From Nymphaea colorata (taxonomy: Eukaryota > Streptophyta > Magnoliopsida > Nymphaeales > Nymphaeaceae): a DNA stretch of 64,000 nt. Shown piece after piece: positions 31,846 through 43,286 of the stretch (position 1 is its first letter; every line of letters starts with the position of its first letter). The notes beneath the pieces are model-generated. The model saw only the letters and a program-made list of their open reading frames with translations. It was not told where the DNA came from and searched no databases. The position numbers were made by a program, and so were the translations under genes. The stretch is from positions 12,188,704-12,252,703 of the forward strand of contig NC_045139.1 in assembly GCF_008831285.2 (NCBI RefSeq), written 5' to 3'.

Positions 31846-34800
31846 ATGGCGACGTCGATGCAGACGAGCGGGATGCTCTCGAGGGACCAACTCCTCCATC
31901 TCTTCCGCCAGTTTTCCCTCCGCACCTGCCAACCAGGTCCACCACCAATCAATCTTCGTCATCATCATCATCTGTGTGTGTGTGTTACATGAGGTTTTGG
32001 CTTTTTTAGAATTTTCTTGGTTCCCTTTCTAATTCAGATGTGAAGAAACGAATCAAGGACGCTGTCAAAGATAAACAGGTAAAAGCCGTGTTCCTCCTGC
32101 TCTCCTTTGCAGATAAATTTTTCGTCATTTCTTTCCTTTCCTTGCTAACTTTTCGTTCTATTTGGTGAATTTTGAAATAAATATGTGGAGTAAGTGGATA
32201 TGAGAATGTGGGCTGCATTTAGTTGCTTAATTATGTGCATAGTCTCAAAGTTGGTTTTCTGTTTTTTCCATTCAATTTGGAAGCAAACAGTGAAACGATG
32301 ACCTGCTCTTGGTTATTGATTTAGTTTTTTTCTTTTGGGGATATTGAGGAAAATGATGCAGTGCGTGAGTCCTCATTTCATAAGTAGGAGGTGATAATCC
32401 AACGACTTATGGGTTAATGCAAGAGGCGAACGCTTTTATCTGGAACAATTGAACTGAATTTTTGAACTCTGTATAAAGACCATATTGAAGATAAAGTTTG
32501 ACTTAACGTTTCATCCTGAATGGATTGAGCTTGACATATGCAATTGAGTGTCTATTTTGAGTGACTATGGATTGCATTCATATTGGAGATGCAATTTGGT
32601 GGAAGTTTCATGAATTTCATCTATGTATTGGTCACATGTTCGTGAAATAGCGTATGTAGAGAATATGTTATGGTTCTGTAGCGCACCAATTGTTTCTGTT
32701 TTGGTTATTGAATATTCCACTAGAAAATAGACGTTTCATGATTACACAGACCAGCTTTTACATGCTAAAGACTGGAATATGATGTCATTTGTCAAAATCT
32801 TTTATTGATTGGATCTGTTTGATTGGACTAGGTATTGGGTGTTTGTGTAAAACTGTAGTTGCAACTTAAGACAGCAGGTTTGAGTGCCTGACGATCCAGA
32901 TGAATGACATGACAGAAAAATATGTTGTTGTCTTGTTTAGTCAGCATCTGTATATAAGAGGAAAATCTGAAACGTGTGTTATATTTCTTTTGTGGAGTCA
33001 AGAATACATTCCATCACATACATCAAAGGCTTAGTCATGGGGTTCCACAAATGTGTAGATTGTAATTCAAAAATAGAAGAACTAATTTTTCTCCACTTGT
33101 TTAAGGGTATCATTTTCCTCCTTTTTCCTCTCAAAAGAGTTTTATTGATATGATTGAAAAATAAAATGTTCTTTTGGATCTGCTTTTATCTGGACAAAAT
33201 AAAAAAAAAATCATTTTCAAGCAGGCAATGAGTAGGCCCACCCATGGTTAGTGAAGGTAAAATCTCCCATTGCATCACTTTTCTTTTATTCTTATTGTTT
33301 TGTTTGGTTCAGTGTTCTTATTTAGGTGACTTTCAGGGCCCACCATGCCAGAAGCTTGTCAAACAAGGCATTAGCTTATAAGCTTGCATTCAACATGTGA
33401 CCTATTCGCTTTCATCACTGTTCACTGAGTTACCAATTGCAAATACACAACCTACATTCTTTCATACAAGCATTCAAAAAAATCATACTTGCAGAAAGAT
33501 ATCTTGGGTATCTGTTCTAGCTGTTAATAGTTTAACTTTTCTATGCCTCTTTACATGAGGTTTTGTCTTCTATTAGCTTTATTTATTCAACTTACACATT
33601 AATTTTTTTTTTTCTGGCAATTTTGCAAAATATGCAGGAAGCAGTTGCCATAACCACTGCAATTCAGGAGGAGATTTTCCTTGATATGGGAGTTGGTAAG
33701 TATAAAAAAGTGTATCTTGTTCTTGCCTTTATTGGTCTTTGAGAAATGTATGCTGAATCTTACTTTTATATCTTGTGTATTGCTCCCTTTGAGCAGCCTC
33801 TGCTAGTGATTTCTAGCTAAGTATGCATATTAAGCTTTCAATTGAACTATTTCTTTATGTCAGGATATGGTCATTCTAGGACATGACAACTACGCATGTT
33901 GTCCTAGCAACAAACAAGTTGAGCTAGTGCCCTTTATGTATGCATAATTTAGCTGTATGCAGTATAATACGTTTCATCTTATTGTGTAATATCCAGGGGT
34001 GGCTTATCCAACTGAAGTGTTTGGGGCCTGGGCCTACATGTGGATAGGTTGTAGTACCCAGGCATGAAGTGTTTATTCTGCAATGGCATTGACTATTTCT
34101 TGGCATTCCTGTCTGTGTTTTTGGAGGATCCCCAATCATGTTGTTTGAAAAACAAAAGCCTTCTTTCAAAAGTAGCAAGGATGCCAAATATTTCCAATTT
34201 TGGTTGAAGGTGGATGTCTATCACTGGCTCCACCGCCTTTCCATATTGCATCTGTCATGGATTTTGATATATATAATCCTGTCATCTTCTTGATGTGGGT
34301 TTGAGATAATATGGTTGTTTGTGGTTTCTTGTTCCACATGCATATGAAATAACTAGCATGAGATCCTTGAACACATGATATATTGTCTTCGCACTTCCTT
34401 GCAGATCCTGGGTTTGGCATTACTTGTCTCGGAAAAGTAAATATGGTTTATGAGAATGACCGAGACCTAATGATGCAGTTCTATGGATTTGTTGCAAAGT
34501 AAGTTCTGACTTGTTTGTGTACAGTGTTGCCATGCACTTCTGTTTCTTTCTTTGTCTGGGATTTAGAACATAGCACCATTGAGTATTAACTGATTTATTT
34601 CTTCATTCTCCATATGTAAAGGTACACTATTCATATTTGGTCCTCAACTTTGCTGCAGAGATCCTTTCATCTATAGTTTTGTGTTATAACGTTATTCAGT
34701 CATTAATGCATGGTGAAGTGCCTCAGCATGTTATCCTTTTGCTATTTAGAGTTAATAACTTAATATGTTGCTTGAGTTGTTGGCTAGGTTATCTGGAATT

Positions 34801-35675
34801 CTTGTAGGATAACTGTTTATGCATAAGCGTATTCTTTTGCTAGTTGGTCCTATGTGTAATGCACAACATGCGAGTATTCCCTACAAGCCTAGTAGGCTAT
34901 TCACAATCTTCAACTTCTGGTGGAGTGCAAGTCAAAAGGATAAAACCTTGATATTGTCTGCATTATTTATTCTTTGTGTGGGTTTCTAGTAGTGGACATT
35001 GTAGTTGCTACTGGTTACCATGCCAGACATGCACTCCTAGCCATCCTGCTTCTGACAATGACATGATTAGCAGCATACTTCATCATTTCCCGTCACCATA
35101 GAAGTTCCTATTACGGCTTGAAAATCTGAATCTGCAAACATGTTTGAGCTTTTAATGTACAAGGCTTCAAGTACAACTATTCTTTGATTCTGTGGCCCAA
35201 GGCTTACCTTTCCATGCTCTGAATGCAGAGAAGAATTGGCTTGTGATGAAGCCGAGCTAGAACCTGATGAGTTTGCAGAAAAAATACGGACCCAACAAAA
35301 CCTTCAGGAACAGGTGGGGCTTGATGGCTTCTTTCTTTCAAGTCATTGTCCATTGCAAGATGCATCAAGTACTAATAATTGTTTGGCTATCTCTCTCAGC
35401 AACTGGAAATGCTAAAACAAATGCGTAAATTTCCAATGGATGAGCAGTCATTCGTCCTTGAGATGGTTAGTTGTCAATCCTAGATGTTTTACTTGAAAAG
35501 TGTGCAAGATGTGGCAAACATAGAGCTCTTGATCATGTGTTTCTAACATCACTTGTTTGATCTTGGTTTTTAGCTTCGGCAGCAAATGGAGAATGCTAAT
35601 TTTGACAGCCAGGCTTCAGTTTTAACAGCAGAACAAATTCATGAAATTGTTCAAAGTAAAAGATATGGTATGTAA
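31846..35675 (+). CDS. 7-exon gene, 178-aa conserved-looking plant protein of unknown function
   Basis: Exons: 31846-31936, 32038-32078, 33638-33695, 34405-34498, 35229-35313, 35400-35465 and 35574-35675. All introns are GT-AG and the phases join without a stop. The start is the atg in ggccatggcg. The product begins MATSMQTSGMLSRDQLLHLF. It continues through a basic KKRIKDAVKDKQ and AVAITTAIQEEIFLDMG, then FGITCLGKVNMVYEND. A DEAELEPDEFAEKI stretch is followed by a Gln-rich helix (QQNLQEQQLEMLKQMRKF). It ends AEQIHEIVQSKRYGM. No signal peptide or membrane segment is seen; it looks soluble and largely helical, and the Gln/Glu/Leu middle may form a coiled coil. The closeness of every exon boundary to codon sense, and purifying-like composition unlike the surrounding TEs, argue for a live gene. 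I recall similar uncharacterised plant proteins but cannot give a function. Confidence 0.85.
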
Positions 35676-37560
35676 GGTCAAGCAGACAAGGAGTGAATTA
35701 ATTTCCTGGCTTGTACCATACAGTTGTATTCTGCAATTGGCTGTTGGACTGACTTAGCCTTAGGAGAAAGGAAATCTCTTCCTTGTAGAAAGATGATTCA
35801 TGTTTTGTATGAATGCAATGGGCTTATCAGCCTTGGCTATTCTTACATTTCCTAAGTGCAAAAGAGTTACTTAGCTGTTGAAGTATGTGTGTCTTTTTGG
35901 GGTTACTTTTTTTGCTTTTTGCTTACTTAATTATAAGCTGGGGCTACTCAGACTTCAATCAATTAGGTAAGTTACAACTGATCCATGCTACATGTAACCA
36001 CTAACAAAAGTAGTATTCTATGTAGAGATCCCGATCACTTCAAAAATCGTGTTCCTACTTTGGCCTAACCCTCAGAGAGCACTCTAGCAATCGTCAGCCA
36101 CTTCCGTGGAGCATGTTGGTTACCTCCTGCTCAGACTCTTTACAGTTCTGACTTTGCTTATTCCCAATTGGTGAAAAATTTTGCTCTATCCAACACCTCA
36201 GTCTGCTCTTTAAGCCTTCAACGTGTCTGTACATGCCTGATTTGCACCAACTCTGTTCTGATGCTCTTCAAAGCTATCTTGCTTTTGGCGGAGACTGAAA
36301 CACAGCGAGAGGATACCATTGCCAGCCGTTTTGACTTGCAAAGTCACCCAGCCATGAGAGTCCATCTGGTTGTCTGTGAACTCTCATATGTTCATTGTGA
36401 CAGCGAAACAACCAACCATTTAAATGGTTTCCTCCTTTTGACAGGTGCATCTCTTGGAATGATTATCCTTTTTTCCCTCATTACCGGTTCTTTCCTGAAA
36501 ACAATGGATAGAGTCATGTTCAACTTGTTTCCTTCTGCTGTCTGCTGCCACTGCACTCGGGTTTTGGTTTATCACTGAGGAAGCGGGCCTGTCTTTCAGG
36601 CACCCTCCACCTCCACTTCCACCTCCACCTTTCTAATCCATTTAGATGGCCATTCTTGTTCCTTGGGAGCCAGATTCTCCTAGAAGGCGTGAGTTGCCTG
36701 CAACCTGAGTGCTTTTCCTCTACGCTCTGATTTCAGGAACCTATTCATTGCACTCCTATTTACTAGAATTCCTCAAATTCACGTGGCCATGACACTCAGG
36801 AGTATCTTTTTAATCAGAGTTGCAAATATCAGTTGCCATTTCGCATAAAAAACCAAACCTGAACAATTAACCATATCAGATTGTACCAGGCATTTTCAAA
36901 TGGAAAAAAAAGGAATTTTTTTTTTTATTATTATTTGAATCCTCAGTATCAGATTGGCTAATACTGAGCATCATTGCGCGGAGATGGCGAAGATGGCGAT
37001 ATTGATATGTACAGAGGATTCACTTATTGTAAGGTCTTGTTTGCTAACCAGGCAAAACTTTTGCAAAAAAATGCTGGATCCTACCTCTTTCTTTTTTTCC
37101 AGATTTGGCTCTTCTTTTACCTTTTTTTTGGCATAAAAGTATCCCTCTTTTAATTAAACATGAAAAAAGTTTTCATCTTTTTTCCTTTCAATCAAATATG
37201 ACAAAGCAATAATTTTTGTGTCCAGAAAAAGTTGTAAAGTTTTGCCTACTTTTAACTTTTACCAAACAACCCCTAGCAAATAACGGAAATCTGACTTTAG
37301 CAAATAACGGAAATCTGACATACTTATATCTCTAGTGATCAATTAAAGAGTCGTTTGGCAGCAGGAATACTATATGAGTGTCATATTTACTTGAGTTAGT
37401 TTTAGGGTAGATTCATAAGACATTTACCGAGTATCCCTACTACCTAACAACTTTCAGGTGTAAAACATCCATAATTGCAAAGTAATTCATATGAAGAAAA
37501 TATTCCACCGTGTGGCCTGGACTTTGTTATGATCTTTTGGGGTCTTTCATATCTGTTGAA
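35676..37560. other. 3' flank of the 7-exon gene and intergenic DNA
   Basis: The 3' UTR probably covers roughly 35676-35900. An isolated 136-codon frame (36168-36578) has no recognisable domain and no matching splice context, and I do not call it a gene. T-rich runs lie at 36910 and 37090. Confidence 0.4.
37274..37321. repeat. 24-bp direct duplication
   Basis: The word tagcaaataacggaaatctg occurs twice in tandem with a 24-bp period. Confidence 0.85.
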
Positions 37561-37567
37561 GGGAACG

Positions 37568-37748
37568 TGGGGGTTGGCAGGGGCCTTGGCCACCACTCAG
37601 ATTTTAAAAACGTTAAAAATTTATATCTAAATCTAAAAAAAATAGTTTATGTATATAAAAAAATTTGAAAATTTCTATTTCGGCCCTTGTTAAAATTTTG
37701 AAACTATAGTTTGATCCCTGCGACAAAAAATTCATGGCTCTGCCCCTA
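37568..37748. mobile_element. Short transposon remnant with ggggcc / ggctctgcccc ends
   Basis: Starts gggggttggcaggggccttgg and ends catggctctgcccctaac. These are rough inverted ends with an AT-rich centre, similar in style to the aagggcggagccagg start at 9956. No target duplication was confirmed. Confidence 0.35.
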
Positions 37749-38956
37749 ACATATGTACAAACTTTTTAAACCTATTCCTTATATCAGCTTGCTTTCCAAA
37801 CAGTTCCCCTACCTTCTGCTGCATTTGCTACATCTTCGAAGCATTAAATTGCCAGTATATATGCAACCATGTTTTATATATTTCTCAATAATCTCTTGCC
37901 AAGCAAGAGCAATATAATTTGTGCATTTTCAAAAAGCCTTTCTAAGACATCATATGCCCAAATCACGAAAAGAGTTTAGCCATAAACTAAACTTTGCAAT
38001 GACCAGGGAAAAAAAAAGGTGGGTAGATGAGATGTGCTCAAAGTTCCATAATTTAAACTTTACCTTATTAGACTCGTGTCTCTTCATCATTAAAACTTTT
38101 ATCCTCTATGATGTCCACATAAATTTGTTTCTCTTCGTCATCATTATTCATCTCCCATTCCCCTTTCCTTTACAAAAGCTCATGTGTACTTGGGAAAAAT
38201 GTTCAATCAATTAGGATTGCTAGGCAACACATATTTTTCTATTTCAACAATCTAATCACTTTGGTCTACGTTATCTAATAAGTGGGGTTCAAACCAGTTT
38301 TTCTCTTCACGTGTCTTTCTTTTAGCTTGATGCTTCACATGATGAAAGATAGTGTAGCGGTTTTCTCTTCACGTTTTCCTTTATTGTCGAATCCTCAAGC
38401 CATCAACTCCCTTATACTGTAAAAGGAGAGCCGCTAATATGTTAAATTAAAGAATGGTGAAAGTGACATTTCGAGACACCTAAGAAAACCTTATGCCCTA
38501 CCGAGACAAGGAGTTACGTGGGAGCTTCGCCTCTCATCTGAGCTGTAGGATGAAATAAATATCCCTCTTGCTCACTCAATCAAATATAGATATATACCAA
38601 TGAGAAAGTGCTTCAATTCCACCCATGTCTTGATGCATTTCAGGTCAAGCTTAGAACTCAAATTTCAAAAATTCTTCAATTTAGAAGTCACTTGCCAAAA
38701 TGAGCTCCACCAAATGGCTGCGTGGCCGTAAATGAAAAATCTTACACACGAAAATTAGTAGTCTAATGATTCACCAATTGTGGCAACATCAAACACTATT
38801 GTGATAATAGCTTAGGAGCATTCTGACCAGGTCTTTCCCGCCATTTCATTCTAGTTACTGCTTCTCTACCCAAAAGTTTAAATACATCTATATTTATATA
38901 TTTTTTTCTAACTTACATATTCCCAAGTAATCTTTCCACATATACATATAACCTAT
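37749..38956. other. Intergenic stretch, nothing recognised
   Basis: AT-rich. The 97-codon frame at 37921-38214 has no recognisable domain. A tttctcttcacgt word occurs twice near 38300 and 38361. Confidence 0.35.
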
Positions 38957-39317
38957 GTCACACGGATACGGGTACGGGTATCCTATGGGTACGGGTATGG
39001 ATAGGCAGATACGGCAATTTTCAAAATTTTAGAATACGCGGATAAGGTAAATTTTATATTTTAACAAAATTAAAAGGATAATAAAATAAAAAAAACATTA
39101 AATTGATAATTCACTCTTACAATCTCATAAGTCATAAGAAAGAAAGTCTCAGATTCTCAAACAAAACATTGTTCATGACCAATCTTATAAGTCATAAGAA
39201 AGAAAGTCTCAAACAAAACAAAGAATGTTGGGTTAGTAAAGTGGTTATTCAAAACGTATCATGTCGTGTCTAAGTGTCGACAGCGGTACGTGGTCCATTT
39301 TGCCGTGTCCGTGTGAC
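38957..39317 (-). mobile_element. MITE with gtcacacgga terminal inverted repeats, copy 2 (inverted relative to copy 1)
   Basis: Starts gtcacacggatacggg and ends ccgtgtccgtgtgac. The interior matches the reverse complement of copy 1 (for example the twice-repeated ataagtcataagaaagaaag). Length is 361 bp. The left end carries an extra run of tacgggtac words. Confidence 0.75.
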
Positions 39318-39417
39318 ACAGCATAGAACCCATCTATGATATTTTCTTTATCTCCCTTGAAATTCTACTGTAATGAGAATGCGAATTTAGATATTAACCA
39401 GCTATGCGCGTGGTGTA

Positions 39418-39850
39418 GGAAAAAAATGAAAGAGATGTATGATGAAAAAGACGGAAAAAAGTATATAACAAGGAACAAGACAAAGAAAGAAAGGAAAAAC
39501 AAGAAAGAAGGAAGCATTATGTAGCGCAATGTATATTCCTGCTGAACAAAAGAAAAAAAAAATAATACGAAGAATATGACAAAAAAACCAGAAAAAAAAA
39601 CAAAAAAGAAGAAGAAAGAAAAGGAAAAAGTAAATGGAGGAAGAAGAATGGAACATATAAAAGAAGAAGAGGAAAAGAAGAAAAAATATTAAAAAACCAA
39701 GAAAAATAAAAAAATAGAACGAAAGCAAAGAAAAGAATAAAAAGAGTAGGAATATGGCAAGTAAGAAGTTTAAAAAGAAAGAAAAGAAAATGAAAGAAAG
39801 GGAGAAAACGGAAAGAGATGTGGAGACAAAAGAAAAACGGAAAAAATACT
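39418..39850. repeat. Long polypurine (A/G) tract
   Basis: Over about 430 bp the + strand is overwhelmingly A and G (words such as gaaagaaaggaaaaac and agaagaggaaaagaag), with scattered pyrimidines. The complementary Phe/Leu-rich open frames (108 and 134 codons) are artefacts of this composition. Confidence 0.85.
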
Positions 39851-39865
39851 TTATGTCGGAGCATA

Positions 39866-40085
39866 TGTATCGATAGATAAGCGTATCGGCCCCTTGCCAA
39901 AACGATACAAAGCCGATACACGCTCGTTATTTATTTATTTTTTCATTTTGATCACATCAGTTTAAAATTTTTTATATTAATTTAAAAATTCATAAAATAA
40001 GAAAAACTTGTCATACAATGCTGTGCAACGATACGTATCAGCTGATATACCATATTACCGATCAAACTGATACGGAATGGAACCG
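39866..40085. mobile_element. Possible MITE with gatac/gtatc-rich ends
   Basis: The left end has atgtatcgatagataagcg followed by tatcgg and cgatacaaagccgatac. The right end has cgatacgtatcagctgatat and actgatacgg. The ends are rich in mutually complementary gatac/gtatc words around an AT-rich core. No clean terminal repeat or target duplication was established. Confidence 0.35.
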
Positions 40086-40142
40086 TCGGTGCAGTAAGAA
40101 GGAGGCTGGAGCTTGCACCGCCTTTATGGATTTCCCCGCTTC

Positions 40143-40405
40143 CCCCTTTTATTCCATTTTATTTCATCTCTAGGGTGCTTTAGATAAGGGTTTTAACTTA
40201 TTCTTTGAAAATGTCATATTTAGTTTACCCCTTTTATACATACATCTTCATTTTTTATGGGGTTTTATAGTGATTTAAATACGGGTTTTGACTTAATTTG
40301 GTAAGATCTTGTTTTGTCCCTCTTTTATAAAAGCATCTTTATTTCTGGTAGGGTTTTATAATGCTTTTAAGGAAAGGTTTTATCAATGATCAGGTCATAT
40401 TGGGC
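40143..40405. repeat. ~87-bp tandem repeat, three degenerate copies
   Basis: Copies start near 40144, 40229 and 40318 at words like ccccttttata, and share gggttttatagtg and a gggttttgactta-like block. Periods are about 85 and 89 bp. Confidence 0.65.
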
Positions 40406-40989
40406 GATGGAGGTGCTTTTTCTCTCTGGTTGTTTTTTATGGCCTTGGATTTGAAATCCAAAGTGATTTGAGATCACTGGATTTATGATCATAGGATTTC
40501 AGATAAGGGGGGATTACACATTTCTTAGTTGCTAGCAAACGGAATTACATATGGAGATCTTAGTTTCTCAATTTGATATATAACCAATGATCTTACATTC
40601 ACTGTTTCCTACAAATTGACAAAAAGAATAAATACGAATTGTGTGAAAACAAATTGAGCTTGTTTTAATAATCTCTCACAATAAAAAAAAAAAATCTCAG
40701 TGCATCCACCTACGTTACTGAATCAAAGATAAGAACAATAAATGGTAAAAAATACTGTCATTTATTACAAGATTGGGAACTCTCTTTTGGTCAATGAAAT
40801 TGATGAAACATTTCCAACTTCAACTAGAGCTGCAACGTGCAACTACCCATCTAATAAAAACACCAACACCTCCAAAAAACCAACAACCTGCAATTGATGT
40901 TGCGATTCTACAACATGAAATAATAAGCAAGAAATGTTCCACATAATACGTACTATATCACATAGTCAAGCCACATTTGCCTTGTAATA

Positions 40990-42345
40990 CTGTTTCACAA
41001 TGTATTGTTGTGACCACCAAGATGATGTTTACTACGAATTTGTTGTTCTTCATCTACCTATCTATAACTATAAAAGTCTTCATCTTCTTCAGCTTCAAAT
41101 TTCCTTGCTTCTCGGTTCATATATGATATAAAATTATGCAAAATACATGTGACAAGAACAATTTTCACTTAAGTGCAAAATGGTTATTGCACTTGATCTT
41201 TTCATATGGGATATTGTGGCTTCAAGTGTAACATCCCAAAAGTTTAGTTTTGTAATGAATATTGTAAGAAATCTTTAAGGGCTTATAAAGTAGTTTGTTA
41301 AAGTAATTGGTTTTCCTAATTTCTATCATTTTTGTGTTGGAGTCGAAACTGGTAGGGGGTAGGTTGGGATTTGTTGGACCAGTGGCTGGAGCCCAATGTA
41401 AATTGGGTTGTTACAGTGATATCAAAGTATGGTTCAACAAACAGATCTGAAGTGTCACACATGCTTTAAGGGGGTAGATTGTAATACCTCAAAAGTTTAG
41501 CCTCTTATTGAAAATTGTGAGAGATTTTGAAGGGCACATAAAATGGGTTGTTAAAGTAATTGATTGTCTTGGTTCATAGCCTTTTTGGATTTAAATAAAA
41601 ACTGTTAGGGGCAGGTTGGTATCTGTCGGACCAAGGGCCCAAGCCCGGTGATCAAGAACCCAAATGCATGATCAACTATAGTTCAGAGCAACACATGTCT
41701 ATGGTTGAATTTTTTTTTGTCTCTATAAGTTTAGGTCATGAAGAATTCAATTTTGAAGGATGGTACTGATATCCTTGATGTGGAGTGATGAATCCCACTT
41801 TGTTTACCATTATCGGCAAGATATTATTTTCTACATCAATAAAAACATAATTATATAGGAAAAGAAAAAGATTAACAATCAATTATTAGACAATGAGTAT
41901 AAGTGCCATGAAGTATCACAAGTGGATATTCACTGTCATCAATAGCACCATATAATACTCTTGAATTAGACGTCAATCGTTTTGACCAACAAGTACATAT
42001 TAAAATTTCATATCAATCCCTACAATAGCCATCACATTTTGGGTGCATACTTGCTTCACATTTCAAAAGCATCCTTGTGCTTCAAGTGGTACCAAGGAAC
42101 ATGAATTCCATCAATAGCTCATAAACAATCATATATCAATAGTGACTTATCAGATTTCGTATTAATCAGTTACTAAATAGATTCACTAAATGTGTACTTT
42201 AAACATTTGACGAAAGATAATGATAAAATTTTACCTTCAAATATGAGCAGCAGCAAGGGTTTCATCTTATTTTTGCTAGTTGTATTTACAGGAAACTTGA
42301 TTCAGTTTTTCCCTAGCTCACACATTGCATTCAAAACTACATTGA
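40990..42345 (-). pseudogene. PIF/Harbinger transposase pseudogene, split by TRIM-1
   Basis: On the - strand, from high to low coordinates: a KKYFNVVLNAMCELGKN block (N-terminal part), then a CL-AIDGIHVPWYH-type block carrying the first DDE Asp (near 42120). Next come decayed MLLVKTIDV and VLYGAIDDSEYP-like readings, VGFITPHQGYQYHPSKLN (the PYRGxRYH region), then FNHRHM. On the far side of the TRIM are an IVLACC-LHN-like segment and NREARKFEAEEDEDF. This is the standard order of plant PIF-like transposases. Many stops and frame changes, so it is dead. I did not find the terminal repeats. Confidence 0.68.
41227..41651 (+). mobile_element. TRIM-1: miniature LTR retrotransposon inside the PIF pseudogene
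   Basis: Two related direct repeats start tgtaacatcccaaaag (41227) and tgtaatacctcaaaag (41480). The first ends gggttgttaca at 41415 and is followed by gtgatatcaaagt, a decayed form of the tRNA-Met primer site tggtatcagagc. A polypurine word (ctttaaggggg) precedes the second LTR. The internal part is only about 64 bp and non-coding, which defines a TRIM. TCAAG at 41222-41226 and 41652-41656 is a possible target duplication. The second LTR lacks its last ~15 bp. Confidence 0.78.
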
Positions 42346-43112
42346 AATACTTCTTCAAAACATTTGGTTGGCAAGAGCTATCTTGATAATTATAACAAAG
42401 ATTGGTGGGAAAATTTGTGCAAAATAAGCATTAGAAATTCACTTGTTTTGACAAGTGGACATCTTGCATGGAAGCTGACCTTGCAGAAAATAAACGCTAC
42501 TAAATAAAACTGTATATTTTCTTCAAATATTTTAGGAAAGTTAGTTTTGATAAGTTCACAATCGCAATAAAGTGAATCTTTTCCAACGCTTTTGCCTTTT
42601 CAATATTGCTTCTGAAGAAATAGATTGATTTTGTTTTGTATCAAGTTGTTTGGGATCGAGTACTCCGCGGTCGCACACTTTTAATAATGAAACCCGGAAC
42701 TTTGCGCCCCAAGAAAATATCAAGAAACGTTGGAATTAGGAATTTAGGACAGGCAGGATTATGCAAACGGTTGACTGCCTTGTTCTTGATCCCGCTTTAA
42801 CGGGCAAAAAATGGCCCGAGGGCCCTACTGGAAACACATTTGGTCCATGGAGTGCCATTTTTCATCTCAAAATGTGAAAGACGAATGGAAAAAAGAGAGA
42901 AGAAATAAAGAAAAGAAGATCAAGAAAGAATTCCTTTATCCTTCAAGATATTTCTCAACAAAGTTTGCTAAAGAAGTTAAACTGTAAACAGCAGTGGTTA
43001 AACACATAACAATACAACCTCACGGATTGCTGTGAAGGCAGGCCACCGTACAACCCAAGCATACCAAGCGAACACGAAAGAATATATCCCTCTTTCTCCA
43101 ACACTAAGTATT
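42346..43112. other. Downstream flank of the DUF493 gene
   Basis: No features recognised. The 3' UTR of the - strand gene should lie just below 43113. Confidence 0.4.
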
Positions 43113-43248
43113 CTACAAAAAATATTTCATTCTATCGTCTCTCCTCATTGCATTGTACACAGCTTGAACCTGTTCCAAAGAGAGAGAAAAAAAAAAACTT
43201 TAGGCAGAAAGATGGAAAATAGATTTCCATTCAACCGTTAGCAAAATT

Positions 43249-43286
<38 letters not shown>

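Noticed and set aside
31667-31971. Several frames on both strands around exon 1 of the 7-exon gene
   Set aside because: GC-rich 5' UTR and exon 1 shadows; only the atg at 31846 gives correct splicing.
36168-36578. 136-codon frame downstream of the 7-exon gene
   Set aside because: No recognisable domain, no splice context and no repeat match; probably a chance open frame.
39402-39921. Hydrophobic Phe/Leu-rich frames that look like membrane proteins
   Set aside because: Direct antisense of the polypurine tract; composition artefact.
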